The notes beneath the pieces were generated by a model, which was not told where the DNA came from, did not search any database, and worked only from the letters and a program-made list of their open reading frames with translations. Below are positions 26,933 through 36,278 of a stretch of 64,000 bases of DNA, in pieces (the stretch's first letter is position 1; each line of letters opens with the position of its first letter). The translations under genes and the position numbers were made by a program. The stretch comes from an uncultured Bacteroidia bacterium (lineage in GTDB: Bacteria > Bacteroidota > Bacteroidia > NS11-12g > UBA955). Where the stretch lies: NCBI GenBank assembly GCA_943788195.1, contig CALSPH010000001.1, forward strand, positions 1,623,595-1,687,594, given 5' to 3'.

Positions 26933-27959
26933 CATACTCATTATTCTGCTCATTGGATGTGTTTTGGGCGTCCTTTTTGGCAGGTTTTATTATGCGCATT
27001 TCATTCAATCCAATACGCAAGTACATGAAGCATCAAAGAGGCACGTATATATACGTAGAAAAAGCTCAAAATCAGATGTTTATGATACATTAGTTAAATA
27101 CAATTATCTGAAGGATACGAGCGGGTTTTTTGAATTTTTAACGCGTAAAAACTATCGTGGTAGAAACATTGTTCCAGGCAAATACGAGATTAAGCCAGGC
27201 TGGACAAACAATCGATTAGTAAATCATTTAAGAGCAGGGAATGGGCGAATTGAAACTAAAGTGGTGATTACCTCAACACGCGATTTACATAAATTGAGCC
27301 GAAAAATGAGTCGTGAATTACTCATTGACAGTGCTTCAATCGCAGCTATGTTAAGCAATCAGGACAGTATGATGCAATATGGTTTTGATGAAGCAAATCA
27401 GCTCTGTATGTTCATTCCAAACACGTATTTCGTTGATTGGGACATTACGGAACGGGAGTTGCTTGACCGTATGTATAAAGAGTATCTCAAGTTTTGGAAT
27501 TCAGATCGCATTGCAAAGGCGGCTGCCATGGGGTTGAGCACCAATGAAGTTCAAACATTGGCCAGTTTAGTCTATTGGGAAACAAAGAAGGCGGAAGATA
27601 TGCCAATGGTAGCGGGGGTATATGTGAATCGTATCAATCAAGGGATTAAGCTGCAGGCTGATCCAACCCTCATTTTTGCATTGAATGATTATACGATTAA
27701 ACGCGTATTGAACAAACACAAGGAAATAGAATCCCCTTACAATACGTATAAATATCTGGGACTACCGCCAGGACCCATCTTAATAGCACCCATTAAATAC
27801 ATCGATGCTTCTCTCAATTACACCAAGCATGAGTACTTGTTTTTTGTAGCAAAAGAGGACTTTAGCGGTTACAGTTATTTCTCTAAAACCAATGCTCAGC
27901 ATGAACGCTATGCAAAATTGTACCGTCAGGCACTGGATCAGAGAAAAATCAAAAAATAG
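26910..27959 (+). CDS. mltG: Endolytic murein transglycosylase MltG
   Basis: 349-residue inner-membrane enzyme that cuts nascent glycan strands during peptidoglycan synthesis. One N-terminal membrane helix (about 7-28), then a LysM-like region and the YceG catalytic domain. E224 in LVYWETKKAED aligns with catalytic E218 of E. coli MltG; the preceding Glu of the usual E-x-E-T is Tyr here. The other family blocks are VAGVYVNRINQGIKLQADPT and SPYNTYKYLGLPPGPI. It overlaps the flavoprotein gene by 23 nt, so the three genes from 23137 look like one transcript, although MltG has no clear functional tie to the others. Confidence 0.94.
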   Translation: MKKKIKYSILIILLIGCVLGVLFGRFYYAHFIQSNTQVHEASKRHVYIRRKSSKSDVYDTLVKYNYLKDTSGFFEFLTRKNYRGRNIVPGKYEIKPGWTNNRLVNHLRAGNGRIETKVVITSTRDLHKLSRKMSRELLIDSASIAAMLSNQDSMMQYGFDEANQLCMFIPNTYFVDWDITERELLDRMYKEYLKFWNSDRIAKAAAMGLSTNEVQTLASLVYWETKKAEDMPMVAGVYVNRINQGIKLQADPTLIFALNDYTIKRVLNKHKEIESPYNTYKYLGLPPGPILIAPIKYIDASLNYTKHEYLFFVAKEDFSGYSYFSKTNAQHERYAKLYRQALDQRKIKK

Positions 27960-28023
27960 CCGTATTGCAATCTATATCAAGGGTTCATTAAGTAACCTGA
28001 GTGCCATACATAGATTATACTCG

Positions 28024-28842
28024 CTATTGCGATAACATTAGAAGCAAATCCAAATAGGCGCATTTGAAACAAAGAATACGTCTTGTTTTTAAATATGATA
28101 AAGAGGTGTCGACAATTAACCAAATGAGGCCCGCACCAAGCATGGCAGTAAAAATATATTCATTAAAATAGAAAAGGAGAATAATTAATTCAAGTAGTAC
28201 GATTAATGTAATTAAAACATTGGTTTTAACAACACCTAGATGGGTCGCGGTAGTCCTTCGTTTAGCCGTTTTGTCCGGCTTGATGTCCATTACTTCACCC
28301 ATTAAATGCGATTGCATGGCAAATAGGAATAGGTACAAATAGGCGAAGAATGAGATATGCTGCAGCTGATTAATATATATACTTAAAGGAACAATCAATA
28401 AATAACCCAATTGACAAGCCAGCTCCAATGGAGGACGTGTTCTTAGACCATTTTTGGGCAAATTATAGAGGTAATTTATCAAGAAGAAAGCAGCGAAGAT
28501 GAGTAAAGTTTGAAATCCTGCATAATACACCAAAATAGGGATCATAATCCCTTGAATAATCAAATTGGGTTTCCATAATCCCGACAATTGTTCTTTTGTG
28601 CCGCGTGCACCAAACCAAAAGCTGTCTTTACGAGGATTCAGCGCATCGGTTTCAATATCAACCGAATCATTCCAACTATATACCAGAAAGTTTAAAGGAA
28701 AGCTCACATAGAATAAACCCAGCCAAAATGGAATGGTGTGAAATAATTCTGGCTGGCTGCTGGTGGGTAATAGATATAACCAGAGTGTTGCAAACCATAA
28801 ACCAGGTCGAGAAAGTTTTAATAAAAACGTTGCGTGTTTCAC
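28024..28842 (-). CDS. UbiA-family prenyltransferase
   Basis: 272-residue polytopic membrane protein with about eight helices. The two Asp-rich motifs that bind Mg-diphosphate are NDSVDIETD (about residues 58-66) and DIKPDKTAKRRTTATHLG (about 186-203). The family transfers prenyl groups to aromatic acceptors in quinone, chlorophyll or carotenoid-ether synthesis; which acceptor is used here cannot be told. NPRKDSFWFGARGT is a subgroup feature. It stands alone, converging on mltG with a 64-bp gap that has no hairpin. Confidence 0.88.
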   Translation of the reverse strand: MKHATFLLKLSRPGLWFATLWLYLLPTSSQPELFHTIPFWLGLFYVSFPLNFLVYSWNDSVDIETDALNPRKDSFWFGARGTKEQLSGLWKPNLIIQGIMIPILVYYAGFQTLLIFAAFFLINYLYNLPKNGLRTRPPLELACQLGYLLIVPLSIYINQLQHISFFAYLYLFLFAMQSHLMGEVMDIKPDKTAKRRTTATHLGVVKTNVLITLIVLLELIILLFYFNEYIFTAMLGAGLIWLIVDTSLSYLKTRRILCFKCAYLDLLLMLSQ

Positions 28843-29000
28843 TGCGGTAAAGATATGTTATCAGTCTTATTTATTTCATTTAGACAAGGATTCTCTGTGT
28901 ACTTCAGTACAAGCTATTATAACCGATAATATATATTATGTTAAGTTTATCAATTAGAATAATTAATGCCTAGCTTCCCTATAGCAAATAGTAGTGCACA

Positions 29001-29036
29001 AAAAAACCATCAGCTGTTTGGCTGACGGTTTTTTTT
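29001..29036 (-). terminator. Terminator of the gyrA-TPR operon
   Basis: On the minus strand, stem ACCGTCAGC and GCTGATGGT (one G-U pair) with a short loop and a run of T, beginning about 20 bp past the TPR gene stop. Confidence 0.85.
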
Positions 29037-29055
29037 ATTCGAATTGATTGGTTAA

Positions 29056-30354
29056 TTATTCCCCACCATTCAATGCAGCTATTTTGGCTTTCATTTCATT
29101 AGCTTTCTCAATATTCTTTGATTTAACGTAGAGTTGTCGCATATCTCTGTACATGGCAATTCGTTCTTGCTTAGTTAATTCAGAGAAGCCATCCGCTTGC
29201 TCGTAATATTTAACAGCTGTTGCAAAGTAATTCTTTTCATAGCCTTTAAATTCTCCGTACAATTTAGTTGCACTATAAGGTAAGTTAGCCGCTTTTTGGT
29301 TCCAATAGTTGCCAAAGTTGGTATATAAAGTGCCTAGGTTATAAATAGCATCTAGACTATTTGGATTCAATTCAACTGCTTTCAAGTAATCTAATTCTGC
29401 CAGACGCAAGGCTGTGGTATCTTTTTCACCATCTCCTTTTTTACCATCTGTTCTGATCTTACCTAATCCAATTTGATCGTTGATATAACCTCTAATGAAG
29501 TAATAGTTGGCATCAGCGTTACCACCGGCTATTTCTTTATCGATAGCTGTTTTAAGTGTAATCAGTTTATCGTTTTGGATATAGTAATTGATTTCTTCCG
29601 TAATAAGGTCCTTACTGTTCGGGTATGCAGCTCTTCCTTTTTTAATTTCAGCAAGTTGCTTATCACCATTTCCATCAACTTGATAGGTCCTTGCAAGATA
29701 AATGTAAAGTTTAGGGTCATTGTATCGGTTACTAATTAAAGCATTCAAGTATTTTCTAGACAAGTCCATGTCTTTCATATTAAAATATGCATTTTGATAT
29801 GAATTCAATAACACTGCGTTATAGGTAATATCTGGATATTTCGTTTTTAGCACCTCATCATGGTCTTCATCATATTTTACCAATGTGCTAACTTTTCCAT
29901 ATAATAAATCTGCTTTTTTATAGCTGGCTTGCTTATTTTCAGTTGTGTCATTTCGGTAATTAATGGCTTGGTTCCAACCTCCAGCTGATGCACCTATAAT
30001 AAGATCTTTCGCAGCGTAACCATATTTCCGCATAATTTTGGTATTGCCTTCACCTAATTCATAGAATTTAATTAGTGATTCTACGGCTTTAGTAGCAGCT
30101 TCTGGAGCTTCTTCAGCATATTTAGGTTGATTCATGCCATTGTAAACGATCGTTCTTACGTACCAATAGTAAGCCAAGCCTTCTGCTCCCGAAATAGTTC
30201 CCGCCTTGTCAATACTTTTTCGAGCTCCAACTAAGTCTGCGGGTACTTGGCGAATTAAAGCTTCTGCACCTTTAATTTCAGGTAATTGGGCCTGAAGTCC
30301 AACAGAGCCTAAAGCCAAACATGCGGTTAAAAGAGTTGATTTAGTTTTGTTCAT
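29056..30354 (-). CDS. Exported TPR-repeat protein
   Basis: 432 residues with a signal peptide (STLLTACLALGSVGLQAQ). Helical repeats throughout, including TPR-like units near LYIYLARTYQVDGNGDKQLAEIKKGRAAYPN and LDYLKAVELNPNSLDAIYNLGTLYTNFGNYW. It probably acts as a periplasmic or outer-membrane-associated scaffold; no enzyme motif. It follows gyrA by 53 bp on the same strand, an arrangement I recall from many Bacteroidota. I start it at Met 30354, immediately before the signal peptide, rather than at 30369. Confidence 0.88.
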   Translation of the reverse strand: MNKTKSTLLTACLALGSVGLQAQLPEIKGAEALIRQVPADLVGARKSIDKAGTISGAEGLAYYWYVRTIVYNGMNQPKYAEEAPEAATKAVESLIKFYELGEGNTKIMRKYGYAAKDLIIGASAGGWNQAINYRNDTTENKQASYKKADLLYGKVSTLVKYDEDHDEVLKTKYPDITYNAVLLNSYQNAYFNMKDMDLSRKYLNALISNRYNDPKLYIYLARTYQVDGNGDKQLAEIKKGRAAYPNSKDLITEEINYYIQNDKLITLKTAIDKEIAGGNADANYYFIRGYINDQIGLGKIRTDGKKGDGEKDTTALRLAELDYLKAVELNPNSLDAIYNLGTLYTNFGNYWNQKAANLPYSATKLYGEFKGYEKNYFATAVKYYEQADGFSELTKQERIAMYRDMRQLYVKSKNIEKANEMKAKIAALNGGE

Positions 30355-30406
30355 TTTGTTAGATATCATTCGTTCTTAACTATTATTTCATTAATTGTGC
30401 CAAATT

Positions 30407-33019
30407 TTATTCATCGGTATTTTCATTGTCCTCATCGGCTTCTGTTTCTGGATTTTCACCTTCCGGTGCGTCCGAAGTCTCGGAGGTTGGCGTTTCATCT
30501 GTAACTCCCTCTACACCTTCTGTAATAACTTTAGTTCCAGCCAATTCTTCTTCATCTTCATCATCCTCTCTTGGCACTTTAGCAATGCTTGCAATTGAAT
30601 CTTCGCCTTTAATGTTAATGAGTTTAACGCCTTGTGTAGCTCTACCCATCAAACGAAGATTTTCAACAGACATACGAATTGTGATTCCTGATTTATTGAT
30701 AATCATTAACCCATCTTCGTCTGTAACACTTCTTATTCCTACAAGATTACCGGTTTTTTCAGTAATATTCAAGGTTTTCACCCCTTTACCACCTCTACCA
30801 GTAATTCTATAATCATCAATCAGCGTACGTTTTCCGTATCCTTTCTCAGATACTACCAGAATGCTTTCTTCAATTTCTGAAGCAGGATCTATAATCACAA
30901 TTCCGATTACTTCATCTTTATCATTTTCTAACCTTACTCCTCTTACTCCTGAGGCATTACGACCCATTGATCGTACTTTCTCCTCATTAAAACGGATGGC
31001 CTTACCACTCTTCTTAGCAATTACCACTTCACAACTACCGTTCGTAATTCTAGCTTCCACCAATTCATCTCCATCTTTTATGGTTATCGCATTGATACCG
31101 TTACTTCTTGGTCTACTATATGCCTCAACACTTGTTTTCTTAACAGTTCCTTTTTTAGTTACCATTAAGATAAAGTTGTTATTGATGTATTCTTCGTCCT
31201 TTAAATCTTTAGTTCGGATATATGCTTTCACGTTATCCTCTTTAGGCATGTTCAATAAATTCTGAATTGCCCGCCCTTTGGTGCCTTTGCCGCTTTCTGG
31301 TATTTCATATACGCGGAGCCAATAACATCTGCCTTGTTCCGTAAACAATAGCAAGTATTGATGCGCAGTGGCTACAAATAAATGCTCCGTGAAGTCTTCT
31401 TCTCGATGCCCTACTCCTTTCATGCCTCTTCCGCCTCTTCGTTGCTCGCGATACTCTGCCAATGGAGTTCGTTTAATATAACCCATATGGCTGATGGTAA
31501 TCACCACTTCTTCATCTGGTATTAGATCCAAGATGTTTATATCGTCAGCAGCATGTTCAATAAGTGTTCTGCGTTCATCACCATATTTATCTCTGACATC
31601 GATTAAGTCTTCTTTAATGATGGAATATCTTAAGTCTTCTTCGTCCAAAATTCGATTTAAGTAAGCAATAATTGCTTTTAACTCCTCATACTCCGCTTTT
31701 AACTTGTCTCTTTCTAGTCCTGTTAGCTTTTGAAGACGTAAATCAAGTATCGCTTTGGCTTGTATTTCGCTCAGATCAAAGTTGCTCATCAAGCCTGTTT
31801 TGGCTTCTTCTACCGTCTTGCTCGCACGGATGAGCTTAATAACTTCATCCAAATTGTCAATGGCGATGAGCAGACCTTCAAGAATGTGTGCTCTTTTCTC
31901 TGCCTCTTTAAGCTCATATTTGGTTTTGCGTATTAAAACCTCATGGCGATGATCTACATAGTGACCAATCATTTTCTTCAGGTTCAATAGCACGGGTCTT
32001 CCATTAACTAAAGCTATGTTGTTTACTGAGAATGAGGATTGTAAAGGAGTATACTTATATAGTTTGTTTAAGACAATGTTAGGAATTGCATCTCGCTTTA
32101 ATTCAAACACGATACGCATTCCTTGTCTACCACTTTCATCTCGGATTCCAGAAATCCCTTCGATTACTTTCTCATTCACCAAATCCACTGCCTTAATAAT
32201 AAGATTGGATGGATTTACTTGATAAGGAACTTCTTTAATGATAATCATCTCCTTGCCGCTTGGCTTGGTTTCAAATTCTACATTACCGCGCACGACTACT
32301 CTACCCTTCCCTGTTTCAAATGCGTTTTTGATACCATCGTATCCATGAATGGTACCTCCTGTTGGAAAATCAGGCCCTTTGATATGTTCCATTAGCTCAG
32401 GAATCTCTATATCGTTATTGTCGATATAAGCTACAATTCCATTAATTACCTCTGTAAGGTTATGCGGAGCCATGTTGGTAGCCATACCCACTGCAATACC
32501 AGAAGCTCCATTAATTAGAAGATTAGGCAATTTAGCAGGTAAAACGGAAGGTTCAGTTAATGATTCATCAAAGTTGGGTCTAAAATCTACCGTGTCTTTG
32601 TTGATATCTGCCAACATTTCTTCAGCTACTTTACGCAACCGAGCTTCAGTATAACGCATTGCAGCGGGCGGATCACCGTCAATCGATCCAAAGTTTCCTT
32701 GTCCATCCACCATAGGATAGCGTAAACTCCAACTTTGAGCCATACGAACCATCGTGTCATAAACAGAAGAATCACCATGCGGGTGATACTTTCCTAAAAC
32801 CTCCCCAACAATACGGGCAGATTTTTTATACGGTCTATTTGGGGCCAAGCCTAATTCTGTCATTCCGTACAAAACCCTACGGTGTACTGGCTTTAAGCCA
32901 TCTCGCACATCGGGTAAAGCACGTGAAACAATTACTGACATAGAATAATCTATGTAGGCAGTTTTCATCTCATCCTCAATATTAATTGGAATTATTTTTT
33001 GATCTGGATAGTCGCTCAT
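30407..33019 (-). CDS. gyrA: DNA gyrase subunit A
   Basis: 870-residue cleavage-reunion subunit of the type II topoisomerase that introduces negative supercoils. The catalytic tyrosine is Y123 in [10 protein letters not shown]. The quinolone-resistance region reads [11 protein letters not shown], with S84 and D88 at the positions of E. coli S83 and D87, so it is the unmutated, sensitive type. The GyrA box QRRGGRG is present near residue 540, distinguishing it from ParC. Six C-terminal blade repeats follow, ending in an acidic tail rich in Glu, Asp and Thr. It is the first gene of an operon with the TPR protein. Confidence 0.98.
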   Translation of the reverse strand: MSDYPDQKIIPINIEDEMKTAYIDYSMSVIVSRALPDVRDGLKPVHRRVLYGMTELGLAPNRPYKKSARIVGEVLGKYHPHGDSSVYDTMVRMAQSWSLRYPMVDGQGNFGSIDGDPPAAMRYTEARLRKVAEEMLADINKDTVDFRPNFDESLTEPSVLPAKLPNLLINGASGIAVGMATNMAPHNLTEVINGIVAYIDNNDIEIPELMEHIKGPDFPTGGTIHGYDGIKNAFETGKGRVVVRGNVEFETKPSGKEMIIIKEVPYQVNPSNLIIKAVDLVNEKVIEGISGIRDESGRQGMRIVFELKRDAIPNIVLNKLYKYTPLQSSFSVNNIALVNGRPVLLNLKKMIGHYVDHRHEVLIRKTKYELKEAEKRAHILEGLLIAIDNLDEVIKLIRASKTVEEAKTGLMSNFDLSEIQAKAILDLRLQKLTGLERDKLKAEYEELKAIIAYLNRILDEEDLRYSIIKEDLIDVRDKYGDERRTLIEHAADDINILDLIPDEEVVITISHMGYIKRTPLAEYREQRRGGRGMKGVGHREEDFTEHLFVATAHQYLLLFTEQGRCYWLRVYEIPESGKGTKGRAIQNLLNMPKEDNVKAYIRTKDLKDEEYINNNFILMVTKKGTVKKTSVEAYSRPRSNGINAITIKDGDELVEARITNGSCEVVIAKKSGKAIRFNEEKVRSMGRNASGVRGVRLENDKDEVIGIVIIDPASEIEESILVVSEKGYGKRTLIDDYRITGRGGKGVKTLNITEKTGNLVGIRSVTDEDGLMIINKSGITIRMSVENLRLMGRATQGVKLINIKGEDSIASIAKVPREDDEDEEELAGTKVITEGVEGVTDETPTSETSDAPEGENPETEADEDNENTDE

Positions 33020-33140
33020 TATTCTTAATTATAATAGCCTGCAATTTAAGCCATTGCCCCTATAATATGTACAATTATAACTCACAAATTGCCCACAAAT
33101 TATAGAAATTAATAAAGGTCTATTTTGCGTTTACCAATGG

Positions 33141-33176
33141 CATAAAAAAAGGGATGAAGAACATCTTCACCCCTTT
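33141..33176 (-). terminator. Terminator of the M16 protease gene
   Basis: 13-bp stem (33148-33160 with 33164-33176, one G-U pair on the minus strand) and a 3-nt loop, followed on that strand by seven T residues, about 18 bp past the stop. Confidence 0.85.
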
Positions 33177-33193
33177 CAATTATTTTAGACTTA

Positions 33194-36139
33194 TTATCTC
33201 GGTGGGAACATTTTTGTATCTCCGCCTTTTTTCACTGTTTTTTTGGTTTTAGGTTTCTTTTTCGGCTTCTTATTTCCAGAACCATCTTCACCTAAAAGGG
33301 TTGGTTTACCAAAGCCCAATTCGCTCAAGCCTTTTCCAATATAAAACTTATTACCAACAACAAATACTACCATTTCATCTGGTCTAATATATTGCTTGAT
33401 AATAGCATTAACATCTGCAACAGTCATAGATTGTAACACTTCCATTTGCTTTATTCTATAATCGGCAGGCAAGTTTCTAGAAGAAATCGTTTGGAGGTAG
33501 TTCGCTTTTCCAAATGCACCTTCATAACTCAACGCTCCTGAAGACATCATTGAGTTTTTAGTGAAATCCAATTCGGCTTGTGTGATACCGCTATCGTAAA
33601 ACTGATGCATGATACGCATTACCTCTGCAATTGCACTGTCTGTTGCTTCGCGTTTAATACTTCCTGAAACTACAAAGTATCCAGGCATGCTATCAATACC
33701 CGTAGATTGTCCACTTCTAGCCCCGTAAGTCCATCCATGATCTTCTCTTAGAGACAAGTTAATACGTGAATTAAAGCTTCCGCCTAACGCAAAATTAGCT
33801 ACATTTATTTTATAAAAATCTCCATACGCATCATAAGGGATAGTTCTATAACCAATTTGCATTTGCGTTTGCTTAGCACTTGGGTTATCAATCATGAAGA
33901 TTTGATTGGTTTCATACTCTGGTAATTCACCTACTGCCGGCATTGCCACATTTTTATTCTCCCATGTTTGAAGGAATTTGGCTTTTTCTAAAAACTCTTC
34001 TTTCGAGATATTGCCCACTACAATTATGCGGGTAACATTAGGTGAAATATTATTTCTGTGGTATTCTGCTAAAGTGGTTGTGCTGATTTTATTTACACTG
34101 CCAGGATTTCCTGATACGCTCTCACCCAGTATACTATTGTCTCCAAAGATAATTTTGGCCCATCCTTTTGCCGCCATAGTACTACTGCTATTTTTATCAC
34201 TTCGGAAGTTCTGCAATACCGCTTTTTGATCTTTCTTGAATTGCTTCTTATCAAAATTAGGATATAAAAGACGCTCTTCTAAAAACTTCAACGTATTATC
34301 AAATTGGTCTGTAAAACAACTCACAGAGCCGTTTAAAGAGCTCTTTCCAGCACCAAAACCCATTCCGCTTCCAATCTTCTTCAATTCAAACTCAATCTCT
34401 TCAGCTGTGTACTTTTGGGTTCCCTCATTCATCATTCCAGCAGTTAACCTTGCTGTTCCAAGTGGATACTTCCCATCGCTTTCAAGTAATTGGCCTCCTT
34501 TAACGGAAATACTCATGTTTACTCGCTTTGATTCAGGGTTGTTGGTACCGTAAATTTTCAAGCCATTATCTAAAGTAACTTGCCAATACGAAGGTGTTGG
34601 TGGAATTTTAGCTTGGCCGGTTTCTGGTCGTACTGAACGATCTAAACCATCTACACTTCTGTTATACGTTAACCCTTTGTATTGAATATCTTTTGGGTCA
34701 TTTTTAACATTGGCATATTGATTAAAACTTTTCACTGGCTTGTATTTAGCTCCTGCCATGTTTTGTTTCTCATCTGGAATTACTTGAACAATGGCTGCAT
34801 TCTTATTTTTAATATACGCATTGTATACACGCATCACATCTGCTCTTGTAACGGCTTTATATGCATCCATTCGACTTTGTAGATTTACTTTACCCTGTGT
34901 GAAAAGTTGGAATCTAGAAAGCATGGAAGCTTTACCCGCAATACTTTCATTAATATTATGGAATCCAGTAATAGAACTGGTTATTGATGCATTTAAATCT
35001 TCATCGGTAAATCCTTTGGTTTCAAATTTGTCAATGGTTGCACGAATCAAATCTCTTGTCTGCTTCATTTGCACAGTCAAATCATTCCCTGGATATGAAA
35101 CAACATTAATGCTGAACTCCCCTCCGAGTTTGAATGTAGGATGACCTGCACCCGCTTGTAAATAATCATCGCGATTGTCAATAAATGTTTTGTAAAAAAT
35201 TGATTTTCTACTTCCTGCCATTAAATCAGCAAGAATATCCAATGCGGGTTCATCTTTATGAAACTGTGGCACTGTAGGAAAGGTATAAGACACCAAAGGG
35301 AAATAAACCCAGTCTTTGAACGACTTTGCTTGATCTTCAGCTAGAACCACTCTAGGAGCACGTTGTTGCACCACATCTGGACACTTGTTTAATTTACCAA
35401 AGTACTTATCTACCATGTTAATGGCTTTCGTTGGATCAACATCCCCAGCAATAACCAATATTGCATTGTTTGGCCCGTACCATCTAAGGAAGAATTTACG
35501 TACATCTTCAACGGTTACACGATCTAAATCATCTGTGTATCCAATGATAGGCCAGCTGTATGGATGACCATTGATGCCGTACAATGCTAAATCTTTTACT
35601 TCACCTACCATTCCGTAAGGAACCCCGTAGCTTTGTCCTTTTTCATTCTTTACTGTAGAACGTTGTACTTCAAATTTCTTTTTAGTTAAAGAGTCTAAAA
35701 GATAACCCATACGATCACTCTCCAAGTATAACGCAGTCTCCAAATAGTTGCTTGGTAATGTCTCAAAATAGTTTGTTCTATCACGGTTTGTAGTTCCGTT
35801 CATTCTACCCCCTGCTCCTTGAACGATTTTAAAATGTTCTTCGTCCGCAACATGCCCTGAACCTTGAAACATCATATGTTCAAATAAGTGAGCAAATCCA
35901 CTTTTACCCATGCTTTCATTGGATGAACCAACATTGTAGGTAACTTCAACGTGCACAATTGGATCAGAATGATCCTCATGGACAATCACGTTTAAGCCGT
36001 TTTTCAACACATATCTTTTATAAGGTATGTCGAGTGAGCCTTCTTTGGCTTTTACATCTTCTACAAGATAGTTTTCTGCTTGTCCGAATGAACTGGCTGT
36101 AATTGCCGCTGCAAATAAGAGTAATACTAGTTTTTTCAT
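33194..36139 (-). CDS. Exported double-domain M16 zinc metallopeptidase
   Basis: 981 residues with a signal peptide (KKLVLLLFAAAITASSFGQ). The N-terminal M16 half carries the inverted zinc motif HLFEH (about residues 76-80) with the distal Glu region. The C-terminal half is the catalytically inert M16 partner domain, with the substrate-binding R/Y segment SLREDHGWTYGARSG. Together they form the clamshell seen in pitrilysin-like peptidases that degrade short peptides. The C-terminus ends in a Lys/Pro-rich tail (KKPKKKPKTKK). Met at 36139 chosen because the signal peptide begins there. Confidence 0.93.
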   Translation of the reverse strand: MKKLVLLLFAAAITASSFGQAENYLVEDVKAKEGSLDIPYKRYVLKNGLNVIVHEDHSDPIVHVEVTYNVGSSNESMGKSGFAHLFEHMMFQGSGHVADEEHFKIVQGAGGRMNGTTNRDRTNYFETLPSNYLETALYLESDRMGYLLDSLTKKKFEVQRSTVKNEKGQSYGVPYGMVGEVKDLALYGINGHPYSWPIIGYTDDLDRVTVEDVRKFFLRWYGPNNAILVIAGDVDPTKAINMVDKYFGKLNKCPDVVQQRAPRVVLAEDQAKSFKDWVYFPLVSYTFPTVPQFHKDEPALDILADLMAGSRKSIFYKTFIDNRDDYLQAGAGHPTFKLGGEFSINVVSYPGNDLTVQMKQTRDLIRATIDKFETKGFTDEDLNASITSSITGFHNINESIAGKASMLSRFQLFTQGKVNLQSRMDAYKAVTRADVMRVYNAYIKNKNAAIVQVIPDEKQNMAGAKYKPVKSFNQYANVKNDPKDIQYKGLTYNRSVDGLDRSVRPETGQAKIPPTPSYWQVTLDNGLKIYGTNNPESKRVNMSISVKGGQLLESDGKYPLGTARLTAGMMNEGTQKYTAEEIEFELKKIGSGMGFGAGKSSLNGSVSCFTDQFDNTLKFLEERLLYPNFDKKQFKKDQKAVLQNFRSDKNSSSTMAAKGWAKIIFGDNSILGESVSGNPGSVNKISTTTLAEYHRNNISPNVTRIIVVGNISKEEFLEKAKFLQTWENKNVAMPAVGELPEYETNQIFMIDNPSAKQTQMQIGYRTIPYDAYGDFYKINVANFALGGSFNSRINLSLREDHGWTYGARSGQSTGIDSMPGYFVVSGSIKREATDSAIAEVMRIMHQFYDSGITQAELDFTKNSMMSSGALSYEGAFGKANYLQTISSRNLPADYRIKQMEVLQSMTVADVNAIIKQYIRPDEMVVFVVGNKFYIGKGLSELGFGKPTLLGEDGSGNKKPKKKPKTKKTVKKGGDTKMFPPR

Positions 36140-36265
36140 ATAAATTATTTTATTCAATGAGCGCAAAGAAACCAAATGATGGAAGAAGTTGCAAAGGAAT
36201 ATTGATAAATAGTCAAATTTGACCCATGAAATACATTTTATTTCTGTTATACAAACTATTTAGAA

Positions 36266-36273
36266 TAATTTTG
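36266..36273 (+). promoter_or_regulatory. -7 element of the gliding-type adhesin gene
   Basis: TAATTTTG matches TAnnTTTG and ends 5 nt before the TTG start at 36279, so the mRNA would be leaderless. A weak -33 (TCTG) lies 19 nt upstream. Confidence 0.45.
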
Positions 36274-36278
36274 CAAAC

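Noticed and set aside
30426-31265. Long plus-strand frames opposite gyrA
   Set aside because: Shadow frames rich in Ser, Leu and Pro opposite Glu/Asp-rich gyrA code, with no start context or homology.
30407-33019. Quinolone-resistance mutation in GyrA
   Set aside because: Ser84 and Asp88 are the unmutated residues; Ser85 in place of E. coli Ala84 is probably lineage variation.
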